Shown piece after piece: positions 19,602 through 29,121 of a stretch of 64,000 nt of DNA. Under the pieces are notes generated by a model. It searched no databases. It saw only the letters and a list, made by a program, of their open reading frames with translations, and was not told the origin of the DNA. Numbering within the stretch: the first letter of the stretch is position 1; the number at the start of each line of letters is the position of its first letter. This DNA comes from an uncultured Lachnospiraceae bacterium (GTDB taxonomy: Bacteria > Bacillota > Clostridia > Lachnospirales > Lachnospiraceae). Made by a program: the position numbers and the translations under genes. Location: NCBI GenBank assembly GCA_910583605.1, contig CAJTXN010000001.1, positions 558,001 to 622,000 of the forward strand. The letters run 5' to 3'.

Positions 19602-19635
19602 ATATTTTCACACCGCCGGAGCGGTGTGAAAATAT
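19602..19635 (-). promoter_or_regulatory. intercistronic stem-loop between SBP and malF
   Basis: A perfect 15-bp stem (ATATTTTCACACCGC and its complement) with a 4-base loop. No T tract follows on the minus strand, so it is more likely a 3'-end stabiliser or processing site than a full terminator. That would allow more binding protein than permease to be made. Confidence 0.75.
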
Positions 19636-19660
19636 GTAAAACAAAGTTACAAATCAAAAA

Positions 19661-21082
19661 TTATTCATTTGCTGCTGCTTTTTCTGCTTTCCACTTATCA
19701 ATGGCATCCGTTACAACTGCATCCCATTCAGTGCTGCCTTCAGCATATGCTAACAGGTTTACACCCAAAGCATCCTTCCAAGCCTGGCTTGGTGTGGTTG
19801 TTGTAACCCAGGTTACGGTTGTTGTTGCAGAATTTGCTACGTCTGCGTTTGCCAGCTTAACAAGAGGATTAGCCTCTTCTGCTGCAGAGTTATCAAATCC
19901 GTCGAACGGAGCAACACCATAGTTCTCAGCAACAAATGCCATACCTTTTTCTGAAGAATATAACCATTTTAAGAAGTATGCGGAAGCTGCTTTATCTTTA
20001 TCAGAAGCATTGCTGTTCATACATACAAAGTTTTCTGTACCGGTACAAAGACCCTGAGATTCCTCTCCTTCTGCACCTGTGTAAATCGGCATATAATACA
20101 GATCATCTGCACTTACTTTTCCGCCGTCAACATTAATCTGGCTCCAAGCCCAAACACCGTTCTGTGCAATTGCTGCTTCGCCTAAAGCAAACTCTGCCAT
20201 GGAATCATCAACAGAACCGGTAGAAGCCTGATCCTTTGATACTGTTGCATTATTCAGGTACAGGTCAATAATGTTCTTGAAGTTCTCATTAAATGAGAAT
20301 GCAATTTCCTGCTTGTCTGATGCGTCGTCTGCCTTGTACTCATAGTATAATGGCAGGCAGAATAAGTGGTTTGTAATTCTCCAGTTATTGCTTGAATTTA
20401 AAGCAATCTGTGAGAATGCACCTTTTATTCCCAAATCATCCTTATGTGCCTGCATATCTTCTACAACTGCCTTTAACTTATCGAAAGAATTGATATCTTC
20501 AATCTTTGTACATCCGGTATCAGCAATTCCATCTAATGCAAAGTAATCAGCAAAAATCTTCTTGTTGCAGATAAGACCATAAGTTTCCATCATAAGAGGA
20601 ATACCATATACACCGTCTCCGCTCTTAATTACACTATCCTTATCTGTTAACATACCATAGAAATCTGTATCGGACATATCTTCGCAATACTCTTTCCATG
20701 TGTTGTAACCAACCGGTCCGTTTACGGTAAATAATGTAGGGGCATCTGATTTAGCCATCTCAACTTTTAAAGTTGATTCATACTGGTTCTCTGCTGCCGT
20801 TACTACCTTTGCACTGATTCCTGTTTCCTCGGTGAATGATTTCATAAGTTCTTCATATGCACCGGAAATTTCAGGTTTAAAGTTCAGGAAATATACGGAA
20901 CCGTCTGTAGGCACATCTCCGGTATTGTTCTTGTCATCACCGGATGTGGTGGTTTCGTTGTCATCACCAGCAGGTGCCTTTGTTGTAGTTTCTTTCTTGT
21001 CATCATCGCCTGAACCACAGCCAACTAATGTAGTAGCAGCCATAGCCACACAAAGTGCTACGCTTAATAATTTCTTTCTCAT
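19661..21082 (-). CDS. sugar ABC transporter substrate-binding lipoprotein
   Basis: Extracellular solute-binding lipoprotein that delivers sugar to the MalF/MalG permeases. The 473-residue precursor has a lipoprotein signal peptide ending in TLVGC with lipid-attached Cys22. A Thr/Asp/Lys-rich linker follows, about 40 residues long, as is common in surface-anchored Firmicute binding proteins. The rest has a family 1 extracellular binding protein fold by eye (ISAKVVTAAENQYESTLKVEMAKSDAP near the N-lobe, FLKWLYSSEKGMAFVAENYG near the C-lobe). The malQ context suggests maltose or maltodextrins. It is first in the operon and separated from malF by a stable hairpin. Confidence 0.93.
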   Translation of the reverse strand: MRKKLLSVALCVAMAATTLVGCGSGDDDKKETTTKAPAGDDNETTTSGDDKNNTGDVPTDGSVYFLNFKPEISGAYEELMKSFTEETGISAKVVTAAENQYESTLKVEMAKSDAPTLFTVNGPVGYNTWKEYCEDMSDTDFYGMLTDKDSVIKSGDGVYGIPLMMETYGLICNKKIFADYFALDGIADTGCTKIEDINSFDKLKAVVEDMQAHKDDLGIKGAFSQIALNSSNNWRITNHLFCLPLYYEYKADDASDKQEIAFSFNENFKNIIDLYLNNATVSKDQASTGSVDDSMAEFALGEAAIAQNGVWAWSQINVDGGKVSADDLYYMPIYTGAEGEESQGLCTGTENFVCMNSNASDKDKAASAYFLKWLYSSEKGMAFVAENYGVAPFDGFDNSAAEEANPLVKLANADVANSATTTVTWVTTTTPSQAWKDALGVNLLAYAEGSTEWDAVVTDAIDKWKAEKAAANE

Positions 21083-21186
21083 TCTAGTATTACCTCTCCT
21101 TCATAAGATTGTGAGTAGTTATTAGTTACCAGAGTTATTACCTTTTCAATGACAAACAATTTTATTCATCCAACGGTCTGTCATTG

Positions 21187-21201
21187 CGGTAACGTTTCCA
21201 A
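21187..21201 (-). promoter_or_regulatory. LacI-family operator or CcpA cre site
   Basis: The minus strand reads TTGGAAACGTTACCG, with a near-palindrome centred on CG. It matches 14 of 15 positions of the CcpA cre consensus WTGNAARCGNWWNCA and also resembles LacI-family operators. It lies just downstream of the predicted transcription start, a good position for repression. Confidence 0.6.
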
Positions 21202-21214
21202 TTACTATGTGTAG

Positions 21215-21243
21215 ATATTAACATATCTATTCATCATTTGCAA
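21215..21243 (-). promoter_or_regulatory. promoter of the maltodextrin operon
   Basis: Minus strand: -35 TTGCAA (21238-21243), 17-base spacer, -10 TAATAT (21215-21220). The operator-like site follows about 14 bases after the -10 box. Confidence 0.55.
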
Positions 21244-21284
21244 CACTCTTTCCATATTCCTATATTTCTTTGTATGTTTTTCAC

Positions 21285-21324
21285 AAAAAATACAGTCAAT
21301 TTTTGTGAAAAATTGACTGTATTT
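21285..21324 (-). terminator. terminator after hisA-type gene
   Basis: Perfect 17-bp stem (AAATACAGTCAATTTTT) with a 3-base loop, followed on the minus strand by a six-T run. It ends the exporter-hisA transcription unit before the sugar operon promoter. Confidence 0.85.
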
Positions 21325-21377
21325 CAAATGTCATATTTTGATGAATTGTGAAATTTTTGTGTATTTTGTATATTGTC

Positions 21378-22151
21378 TCAATTTTGCATAACCGCCAAGC
21401 TTTTGAAAGGTATTGTTCCGCCGAATAAATCCAGTGCACTGCCTATTGTATAATCCAGTTTTCCTCCGGAACAGTCATGCAAAATCCTGATATCCTCCAC
21501 AGAAGATATACCCCCTGCATAAGTGACCGGTATTCCGTCCCAGTCCCCCAGTATCTCTGCCAGTTCCCTCTCTATCCCTGATGTTTTTCCTTCCACATCA
21601 ACGGCATGTACCAGAAATTCATCACAGTGCTCCGATAATTCATCCAGAATTTTTTTATCCACTGTCACTTCCGTAAAATTCTGCCAGCGCTCCGTCACTA
21701 CATAATACCGGTTTCCTTTTTTCCTGCAGCTCAGGTCCAGAACCAGCCGTTCTTTTCCCACCGCTTGTTCCATCTGCATTAACCGGTCATAGTGAATTTT
21801 TCCGTTTTGAAACACATAGGAAGTAACAATCACATGGGAAGCGCCGGCCTCAAGATAACCGGCTGCATTTTCAGGATTTATGCCTCCTCCGATCTGCAGT
21901 CCGCCCGGATATGCATTTAACGCCTCCATTGCCTGATATCTGGTGACATCATAATATTCCGAATCTGCGGCATTCAGTAAAATGATATGTCCGCCCGTCA
22001 GTTTATAGGTTTTATATAAATCTGCAAAGTAACCGGCTCCCTGTTCCGCAACAAAATTCTCCGAAGCCGTATTTCCCGTATCCTTTAAAGAGGAACCCAC
22101 AATCTGTTTTACCCTGCCATTGTGAATATCAATACATGGTCTGAATTTCAT
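21378..22151 (-). CDS. hisA: phosphoribosyl-ProFAR isomerase, eukaryotic (HIS6) type
   Basis: Catalyses the Amadori rearrangement of ProFAR to PRFAR, the fourth step of histidine synthesis, with a TIM-barrel fold. The 257-residue protein starts MKFRPCIDIHNGRVKQIVG, which resembles the fungal/plant HIS6 form more than bacterial HisA. GGHIILLN and the phosphate-binding GGIN and AGGIS loops support the barrel. Start at 22151 has GGAAAGGA nine bases upstream. No other his genes are nearby; it sits 17 bases after an FtsX-type permease gene and shares its terminator. It may serve histidine synthesis as a stand-alone gene; the exact role is inferred. Confidence 0.85.
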   Translation of the reverse strand: MKFRPCIDIHNGRVKQIVGSSLKDTGNTASENFVAEQGAGYFADLYKTYKLTGGHIILLNAADSEYYDVTRYQAMEALNAYPGGLQIGGGINPENAAGYLEAGASHVIVTSYVFQNGKIHYDRLMQMEQAVGKERLVLDLSCRKKGNRYYVVTERWQNFTEVTVDKKILDELSEHCDEFLVHAVDVEGKTSGIERELAEILGDWDGIPVTYAGGISSVEDIRILHDCSGGKLDYTIGSALDLFGGTIPFKSLAVMQN

Positions 22152-22168
22152 AATCCGCATTCCTTTCC

Positions 22169-24589
22169 CTATTCCACACTTTTTAATGATGTGGTCATGT
22201 CTATTTTCTTTAATTTAAAATGCATGGAGCAATTGATTATCACTGCAAACAATAGTGTGATCAAAGTGGCATACAGATAGCTGGAACCGTAAATTTCCCT
22301 TCCGAACATTACCATATCCACTTCTATTGTATCAATAACAAATTTATGCAGAAAATTGCCGCCGATATAACCGCATAAAATGCCAATCACGGTAAGAATT
22401 ACATTTTCCCGGAATACATAGGAAGATACTTCACCGTCATAAAATCCCAGCACTTTCAGCGTGGCAAGTTCCCGTATTCTTTCTCCTATGTTTATGGTAT
22501 TCAGATTATACAGTACCACAAATGCCAGGCCGCCGGCCGCCGCCACAATTACAACAATAATAATGTCAAGACCCTTTAGCATTTCCGAAAATGTGTTCCG
22601 CAGAGTATCAATGGAATTTGTGGAACTGATACCCTCTATGGCCAGAAACTCTGCCGACACATCTTCATCTTTATATTCCTCCATGAGATTTACCAGCATC
22701 TGGTTGGATTCCGCGGATATTCCGAACATTCTGGCAAAAACGTTTTTCGTCATAAACACATAATGATAAACATAATTCTCCGTAACCGCTCCCACTACGG
22801 CCGTTCCGCTGATTTTCTCTCCCATTTTCACGGTAAGCGTATCTCCTTTGGATATCCCCAGTAATTTTGCCATTTTTTTTGTGATCACGATTTCATCATC
22901 ATTCAATTCAACGGGTTCTTTTGTAACGCTGTCTCTTAATACGATATAATCCTTCAGTTCCGACGGATCATCCGGAACATATATATATCCGTTTAACTCA
23001 TCGCCGTCAAATTCAAATACGGCTCCCCCCTGATAGATGTTTATGGCAGAATCTACTTTTTCATTGGAAACCAGATGATTCCGTACCTGCTCTTTTTCCG
23101 TTGGGGACAGTCCATTCTCAAAGGAAAGTTCTGCATTATAGGTATGGAGGCTGCCATACTGCACGGCAACAATGGAACTGATGGAATTCTTTATGCCGAA
23201 GCCGATGAGCAGCAGGGACATACAGCCGCAGATTCCAAAAATGGTCATAATGATTTTTTTCTTGTAACGTATCAGATTTCGGATGGCAGATTTCCAGATG
23301 AAACCCAGATGTTTCCAAATCAACGGAACGTATTCCAAAAAAACCCGTTTTCCCTGCTTTGGTGCTGCCGGCCGCATCAGTTCCGCCGAAGATTCTAAAA
23401 GCGTTTTAAAGCAGGCAGCCATGGTGGCACCAATCACACATGCCATGGCAAGCACCACTGCTGCCAGAAAATGCCGCATATTAAGCGGAGTAACAATAAC
23501 CGTCAGATTCTGATACACGATCCTGTATGCATTGATAATTATAAAAGGAAGAACTTTTCCTCCTATAATGCCGCCCAGCAGACTGCCGGAAACGGTTGCC
23601 AGAAATCCATACATAATATATTTCATGGAAATCAGAACGTTTCCATAACCCAACGCCTTTAATGTTCCAATCTGTGTCCGCTGTTCTTCAACCATACGGA
23701 TCATGGTGGTAAGACTTACCAGCGCTGCTACAATAAAAAATATGATCGGAACCGTTTCTCCTATTTTTCCTACCCTGTCTGCATCCATTTCAAATTCCAC
23801 ATATTGCTGTAATTTATTTCTGTCCAGCACATAGAAGGATTCGTTTTCCTTTTGAATCCGTTCCGAAGCCTCTGAAATCATATCCTCATACCCGGCAGAA
23901 TAACATTCCTGTTCTCTGGCACCGGTTACGGTGATATAGGCTTCCGTATATACCGGAGAAACAAAATTTTCACTTTGTATATATATAACACCGCTTACCT
24001 TTCCGTTTCCGATGTCGCTGCTGCCTTTATCGCTCTGAATATAGAACGGACTGGTAAAGGTTCCTACTATCTTATATTCTGTCCGTTTCAGATAATAAGA
24101 AATATCCCGTTCCCTGCCGGAAGTGAGACGAATCATATCTCCCAGTTTATATCCCTGTTTTTTCATATACTGGACGTCCACAATACATTCCTCAGGAGTT
24201 TCCGCCGGTCTCCCCTTCTTTATCGTGACCCGGTTCATTTCACTGTTCTGCGACATCAGCCGGACAACCCCGGAATCTTCCAGGCTCACATCCAATGCAT
24301 CTGCGGAATAACTGCCTGCGACCTGTTCCACCTGCTCCAATTTACCGACGGCATCCAGTTCCGCCTGTGTCAGCCCCGCAGGTGTCAGCAGTTTAATATC
24401 CATAAAATTACTGTCATCATACAGCTTATCTGCCGACTGTTTCATATCCGGCTCCGTGGAACGCACTCCGGAATAGAACGCCACTCCCAGCGCAACGATA
24501 AACAGTAATGATAAAAACTTATTATATGTTTTTCTGATTTCCACAAAGAAGTCTTTCCGCAGTGCCTTATGGCTTTTCTTCCGTTTCAT
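22169..24589 (-). CDS. FtsX/MacB-type ABC transporter permease
   Basis: Permease of a lipoprotein/peptide or antimicrobial-export ABC system. The roughly 806-residue protein has an N-terminal transmembrane helix (about residues 28-48), a large extracellular region, then an FtsX block (about 290-410). A second extracellular region and a final FtsX block (about 680-790) follow, with ATLKVLGF and GTLKALGYG cytoplasmic motifs typical of the family. This duplicated layout resembles Firmicute permeases next to MacB-like ATPases. The ATPase gene is 12 bases upstream. Start is uncertain: ATG 24589 or GTG 24592 fits GGAAAGG; a TTG at 24610 lacks spacing. Confidence 0.88.
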   Translation of the reverse strand: MKRKKSHKALRKDFFVEIRKTYNKFLSLLFIVALGVAFYSGVRSTEPDMKQSADKLYDDSNFMDIKLLTPAGLTQAELDAVGKLEQVEQVAGSYSADALDVSLEDSGVVRLMSQNSEMNRVTIKKGRPAETPEECIVDVQYMKKQGYKLGDMIRLTSGRERDISYYLKRTEYKIVGTFTSPFYIQSDKGSSDIGNGKVSGVIYIQSENFVSPVYTEAYITVTGAREQECYSAGYEDMISEASERIQKENESFYVLDRNKLQQYVEFEMDADRVGKIGETVPIIFFIVAALVSLTTMIRMVEEQRTQIGTLKALGYGNVLISMKYIMYGFLATVSGSLLGGIIGGKVLPFIIINAYRIVYQNLTVIVTPLNMRHFLAAVVLAMACVIGATMAACFKTLLESSAELMRPAAPKQGKRVFLEYVPLIWKHLGFIWKSAIRNLIRYKKKIIMTIFGICGCMSLLLIGFGIKNSISSIVAVQYGSLHTYNAELSFENGLSPTEKEQVRNHLVSNEKVDSAINIYQGGAVFEFDGDELNGYIYVPDDPSELKDYIVLRDSVTKEPVELNDDEIVITKKMAKLLGISKGDTLTVKMGEKISGTAVVGAVTENYVYHYVFMTKNVFARMFGISAESNQMLVNLMEEYKDEDVSAEFLAIEGISSTNSIDTLRNTFSEMLKGLDIIIVVIVAAAGGLAFVVLYNLNTINIGERIRELATLKVLGFYDGEVSSYVFRENVILTVIGILCGYIGGNFLHKFVIDTIEVDMVMFGREIYGSSYLYATLITLLFAVIINCSMHFKLKKIDMTTSLKSVE

Positions 24590-24622
24590 CACTCTCACAA
24601 ACCTTTCCAATCCTTTATGACA

Positions 24623-25330
24623 TTACCACTCTATTTCCTCCACCGGAGTTTTCTGCCGGTTCATCTTAACCGAATGGACATTCCCGTTTTTAATCGAGAT
24701 AATACGGTCTGCCATTGGTGTTATTGCCTGATTATGTGTTATGACTATTACGGTCATTCCTTTTTCCCTGCAGGTATCTTCCAACAGCTTTAATATGGAT
24801 TTTCCGGTATTGTAATCCAATGCCCCCGTAGGTTCGTCACACAGCAGAAGCTTTGGATTTTTTGCCAGCGCCCGGGCAATAGAAACCCGCTGCTGCTCTC
24901 CGCCGGAGAGCTGTGCCGGAAAATTACCCAGTCGGTCCGAGAGTCCCACATCCCGCAAAACAGTCTCGGCATCCAGAGGATTTCTGCTGATCTGATTCGC
25001 CAGTTCCACATTTTCCAGCGCTGTCAGATTCGGTACCAGATTATAAAACTGAAACACAAAACCGATATCATAGCGGCGGTATGTAGTCAGTTCCCTGCTG
25101 CCAAAACGGCTGATATCTATACCGTCAACAATCATCTGTCCGGAAGTCAGCGTATCCATGCCGCCCAAAATGTTTAATATTGTAGTCTTTCCGGCGCCGG
25201 AAGGGCCCACGATTACCACAAACTCCCCTTTATTGATTTCAAAATTCATATTATCCACCGCCTGAATGGTCACATCACCGGTTTTATATTCTTTTTTCAC
25301 ATTTATACACTTTACAAAGGCTTCACTCAT
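24623..25330 (-). CDS. LolD/MacB-type ABC transporter ATPase
   Basis: 235-residue ATP-binding subunit. Walker A is GPSGAGKTT (42-50), followed by the signature LSGGEQQRVSIARA, Walker B LLLCDEPTGALD and the switch His (VIVITHN). The 'PTGALD' and short length place it in the LolD/MacB/FtsE class, which works with FtsX-like permeases. An AAAGGAG ribosome binding site precedes the ATG. It forms an operon with the permease gene downstream. Cargo is unknown; candidates are lipid, lipoprotein, peptide or toxic compounds. Confidence 0.93.
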   Translation of the reverse strand: MSEAFVKCINVKKEYKTGDVTIQAVDNMNFEINKGEFVVIVGPSGAGKTTILNILGGMDTLTSGQMIVDGIDISRFGSRELTTYRRYDIGFVFQFYNLVPNLTALENVELANQISRNPLDAETVLRDVGLSDRLGNFPAQLSGGEQQRVSIARALAKNPKLLLCDEPTGALDYNTGKSILKLLEDTCREKGMTVIVITHNQAITPMADRIISIKNGNVHSVKMNRQKTPVEEIEW

Positions 25331-25369
25331 GTATGATCTCCTTTCCGGAATCCGGCTGAAATTTCGTCA

Positions 25370-25398
25370 AAAACAGACCGGCAATCCCATTGCCGGCC
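25370..25398 (-). terminator. terminator after metY
   Basis: CCGGCAAT/ATTGCCGG stem with a 3-base loop, followed on the minus strand by TCTGTTTTT. Confidence 0.8.
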
Positions 25399-25406
25399 TG
25401 TAAATC

Positions 25407-26678
25407 CTAATTTAACGCCTGTTCAATATCCGCAATGATATCTTCTGCGTTTTCCGTTCCCACAGAAAAACGGATTAAATCTGGCTGAACGCCTGCTTCC
25501 TTCAATTGTTCATCCGTCAGCTGCCTGTGGGTATGACTGGCAGGATGAAGCACACAGGTTCTGGAATCAGCCACATGAGTTACGATAGCTGCCAGCTTCA
25601 GTTTATCCATAAATGCAATTGACTCCTCCCGGCCGCCTTTCAGTCCGAACGCAATAACACCGCAGGTACCCTTCGGCATATATTTCTGAGCCAGTTCATA
25701 ATATCTGCTGCTCTTTAAACCCGCATAATTTACCCATGCCACCTTCTCATGGTTTTCCAGATATTCTGCCACTTTCTGTGCATTTTCACAGTGTCTCGGC
25801 ATTCTCAGGTGAAGTGTTTCAAGACCAATATTTAACAAAAATGAATTGGTCGGAGACGGTATGGAGCCTAAGTCTCTCATAAGCTGTACCGTCGCCTTGG
25901 TTATGTATGCACCCTTGCCAAACTTCTGCGTATATACAATTCCATGATAAGAATCATCCGGCTCTGTCAGACATGTAAATTTATCATGGTATTTTTCCCA
26001 TTCAAAATTGCCGCTGTCAACCACACAGCCGCCTACCGCCATGGCATGACCGTCCATATATTTTGTGGTGGAATGGGTAACTATATCAGCACCCCATTCA
26101 AAGGGCCGGCAGTTAATCGGGGTAGCAAAGGTATTATCCATGATAAGCGGGACCCCGTGGGAATGTGCAAGCCTTGCAAACTTTTCAATATCCAGAACCA
26201 CCAGAGACGGATTGGAAATCGTTTCCGCAAACAATGCTTTTGTATTCGGCTGAAATGCTTTTGCGATTTCTTCCTCCGGTGCATCCGGATCAATAAACGT
26301 AAAATCGATGCCTAATTTTTTCATGGTCACCGCAAAGAGATTAAAAGTCCCTCCGTAAATCGGTGCGGAACTTACCACATGGTCTCCCGCCTGACAGATA
26401 TTAAAAATCGCATAGAAATTCGCTGCCTGGCCGGAAGATGTCAGCATTGCCGCAACACCGCCCTCTAATTCCGCAATTTTTGCTGCTACCGCATCATTGG
26501 TAGGATTCTGAAGTCTGGTGTAAAAATATCCCTCGTCTTCCAGATCAAATAATCTTGCCATCTGTTCACTGTTATCATATTTGAAGGTAGTACTCTGATA
26601 GATTGGCAATACCCGGGATTCTCCTTTTTCCGGTTTCCAGCCGCCTTGAATACATATAGTATCTAAACTCTGTTTCAT
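25407..26678 (-). CDS. metY: O-acetylhomoserine sulfhydrylase
   Basis: PLP enzyme making homocysteine from O-acetylhomoserine and sulfide for methionine synthesis. The 423-residue protein has family length and Cys/Met-metabolism PLP motifs: QNPTNDAV near residue 57, SSGQAANFYA near 81, and the PLP lysine Lys206 in HSTTKYMDGH. The start is placed at 26678 because GGAAAGGA lies eight to nine bases upstream and the protein then begins MKQSLDTICIQGG as expected. No SAM riboswitch was recognised in the short upstream gap, so regulation is not visible. A cystathionine-gamma-lyase-like role is less likely given the length. Confidence 0.93.
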   Translation of the reverse strand: MKQSLDTICIQGGWKPEKGESRVLPIYQSTTFKYDNSEQMARLFDLEDEGYFYTRLQNPTNDAVAAKIAELEGGVAAMLTSSGQAANFYAIFNICQAGDHVVSSAPIYGGTFNLFAVTMKKLGIDFTFIDPDAPEEEIAKAFQPNTKALFAETISNPSLVVLDIEKFARLAHSHGVPLIMDNTFATPINCRPFEWGADIVTHSTTKYMDGHAMAVGGCVVDSGNFEWEKYHDKFTCLTEPDDSYHGIVYTQKFGKGAYITKATVQLMRDLGSIPSPTNSFLLNIGLETLHLRMPRHCENAQKVAEYLENHEKVAWVNYAGLKSSRYYELAQKYMPKGTCGVIAFGLKGGREESIAFMDKLKLAAIVTHVADSRTCVLHPASHTHRQLTDEQLKEAGVQPDLIRFSVGTENAEDIIADIEQALN

Positions 26679-26720
26679 GGTTTCATTCCTTTCCTTATGT
26701 TCTGCTATTCTGCGATTACG

Positions 26721-26762
26721 AAACTCCAAGAACAAAAGATACCTATCATTCCTGGAGTTTTT
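26721..26762 (-). terminator. hairpin after pnp
   Basis: AAACTCCA pairs with TGGAGTTT across a 24-base loop; GGA/TCC-type extra pairing is possible. The T tract on the minus strand is weak, so termination may be partial. Confidence 0.4.
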
Positions 26763-26781
26763 CTATTCTGCAATTTATGGA

Positions 26782-28869
26782 TTACTGCTGTACGTCCTTC
26801 ATGCTGAAGCTGATACGTCCCATCTTATCCTTACCTGTACATACCACTTTTACAACATCTCCCAACGTCAGCACATCTTCAATCCTGTTAATTCTTTCTT
26901 TGGATATTTTGGAAATGTGAACCATGCCCTCTTTGCCTGGTGCAAATTCAATAAATGCTCCAAACTCTTTAATGCTGATTACCTTTCCTTCAAAGATCTG
27001 ACCTTCCTCAAAATCGGTAGTAATCGTCTGTATCATTTTAACGGCCTGATCCATGCCAGCCTGTTCAATACCGCATACGGAAACGGCTCCCTCATCCGTA
27101 ATGTCAATTTTAACACCGGTCTGCTCAATTATGGCATTGATGACTTTTCCACGCTGACCTACCACATCACCGATTTTTGCAGGGTCGATCTGAATCTGTA
27201 CAATCTTTGGTGCATACTTTCCTACTTCCGTTCTAGGTTCCGCAATGGCCGGCTTCATACAGTTGTCCATGATAAACATTCTGGCTTCCCTGCATCTTGC
27301 AATGGCTCCCTCTACAATCTGTCTTGTCAGACCATGAATCTTAATATCCATCTGAATCGCTGTAATACCTTCCGTTGTACCGGTTACCTTGAAATCCATA
27401 TCGCCAAAGAAATCTTCCAGTCCCTGAATATCCGTTAACAATACAAAATCGTCATCCGTTTCTCCGGTTACAAGACCACAGGAAATACCTGCCACCATCT
27501 TCCTGATCGGCACACCCGCCGCCATCAGCGACATACAGGATGCACAGGTGGAGGCCATGGAAGTTGAACCGTTGGATTCAAAGGTTTCCGATACGGTACG
27601 GATGGCATACGGGAACTCTTCCACGGAAGGCAGAACCGGAATCAACGCACGCTCTGCCAATGCCCCATGTCCGATCTCACGGCGTCCCGGTCCTCTGGAA
27701 ACCTTTGTTTCTCCTACCGAATAGGACGGGAAATTATACTGATGCATGTAACGCTTTGAAACTTCATTCTCGTCCAGTCCGTCTATTTTCTGGGCTTCTG
27801 ATAAAGGCGCCAGTGTGGTCACATTGCAAATCTGGGTTTGTCCCCGGGTAAACATGGCGCTGCCGTGTACTCTCGGTATTAAGTCGATTTCTGCTGCCAG
27901 CTTACGGATCTGGGTAATCTCACGACCGTCCGGACGCTTGCGGTCTTTCAGGATCATCTTTCTTACGGTCTTCTTCTGATACTGATACAATGCTTCACCC
28001 AGCAGTTCCAGCCATTCTTCCTGCTCTGCAAATGCTTCTTCCAGTTTTTCCCTGATCTGTCTTATATTTTCTTCTCTTACCTGCTTTTCATCGGTAAACA
28101 CCGCCGTTTCCATTTCAGCAGGCGTCACGATTTCCCGGATTGCCGCAAATAATTCCTCCGGAATTGCACAGCTTGTATATTTATGCTTTGGTTTTCCCAC
28201 TTCTGCCACAATTTCATTGATAAACGCAATAATCTTCTGATTCACTTCATGGGCCAGATAAATCGCTTCTATCATCTTTTCCTCTGGTATCTCATTGGCA
28301 CCGGCTTCAATCATGATAACCTTTTCACTGGTAGACGCAACCGTCAGATTCAAATCTCCGTTTTTCCACTGCTGCTGGTTCGGATTGATCACAAATGCTC
28401 CGTCAATCATTCCCACCTGTGTGGTAGCGCACGGACCGTCAAAAGGAATATCGGAAATGGAAGTTGCAATGGCGGAACCCAGCATTGCAACCAGTTCCGG
28501 ACGGCATTCCGGGTCTACCGACATTACCATATTGTTTAGGGTTACATCATTTCTGTAATCTTTCGGAAACAATGGTCTCATCGGGCGGTCAATTACACGG
28601 GAAGTCAAAATGGCATTTTCGGATGCTTTTCCTTCCCTTTTATTAAATCCTCCCGGAATCTTACCTACCGCATATAATTTTTCTTCATATTCCACGCTTA
28701 ACGGAAAAAAGTCTATTCCGTCCCTTGGTTTTTCCGATGCGGTTGCCGTAGATAATACGGTTGTCTCTCCGTACTGCATCAATGCTGCTCCATTGGCCTG
28801 GGCTGCTACTTTACCGATTGTGACATTTAAGGTTTTGCCAGCAATCTCCATACGAAATGTCTTATACAT
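26782..28869 (-). CDS. pnp: polyribonucleotide nucleotidyltransferase
   Basis: Phosphate-dependent 3'-5' exoribonuclease. The 695-residue protein has two RNase PH-like domains (about 1-220 and 310-540), a KH domain (about 555-615; IGDVVGQRGKVINAII) and a C-terminal S1 domain (about 620-692; GQIFEGKVISIKEFGAFIEF). Catalytic-domain motifs such as GPGRREIGHGALAERAL (near residue 395) are intact. It follows rpsO on the same strand, the widespread rpsO-pnp order, although the rpsO terminator lies between. The ribosome binding site is weak (GGTAAG). Confidence 0.97.
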   Translation of the reverse strand: MYKTFRMEIAGKTLNVTIGKVAAQANGAALMQYGETTVLSTATASEKPRDGIDFFPLSVEYEEKLYAVGKIPGGFNKREGKASENAILTSRVIDRPMRPLFPKDYRNDVTLNNMVMSVDPECRPELVAMLGSAIATSISDIPFDGPCATTQVGMIDGAFVINPNQQQWKNGDLNLTVASTSEKVIMIEAGANEIPEEKMIEAIYLAHEVNQKIIAFINEIVAEVGKPKHKYTSCAIPEELFAAIREIVTPAEMETAVFTDEKQVREENIRQIREKLEEAFAEQEEWLELLGEALYQYQKKTVRKMILKDRKRPDGREITQIRKLAAEIDLIPRVHGSAMFTRGQTQICNVTTLAPLSEAQKIDGLDENEVSKRYMHQYNFPSYSVGETKVSRGPGRREIGHGALAERALIPVLPSVEEFPYAIRTVSETFESNGSTSMASTCASCMSLMAAGVPIRKMVAGISCGLVTGETDDDFVLLTDIQGLEDFFGDMDFKVTGTTEGITAIQMDIKIHGLTRQIVEGAIARCREARMFIMDNCMKPAIAEPRTEVGKYAPKIVQIQIDPAKIGDVVGQRGKVINAIIEQTGVKIDITDEGAVSVCGIEQAGMDQAVKMIQTITTDFEEGQIFEGKVISIKEFGAFIEFAPGKEGMVHISKISKERINRIEDVLTLGDVVKVVCTGKDKMGRISFSMKDVQQ

Positions 28870-29069
28870 ATACTTACCATTGCCATGCTTCGTAATCGGT
28901 TTATCGTTTCCGTTTTCTGCACGGCATCCTTTCTTAAATTAATCGCTTACTGTTTCTGTTCTGCAGGTCGCCCGAAAACACTGAAAAATACATATACCGT
29001 TTCCCGCTATGTCCTTTTCAGTGGTCTCGGTTTACATTCACCTGCCATGTCTTTTACATATAATTCTGT

Positions 29070-29097
29070 AAAAAAAGGGGCGGTCAAACCGCCCCGA
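29070..29097 (-). terminator. rpsO terminator
   Basis: GGGGCGGT/ACCGCCCC stem with a 3-base loop and a seven-T tract on the minus strand. Confidence 0.9.
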
Positions 29098-29121
29098 ACT
29101 ATCACTGTCTTTCAACCGCAA

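Noticed and set aside
26679..26781. SAM riboswitch or T-box upstream of metY
   Set aside because: The gap is about 100 bases and contains only the pnp 3' hairpin; no conserved riboswitch core seen.
26677..27438. 253-residue plus-strand open frame
   Set aside because: Antisense to pnp, no ribosome binding site and no recognisable protein features.
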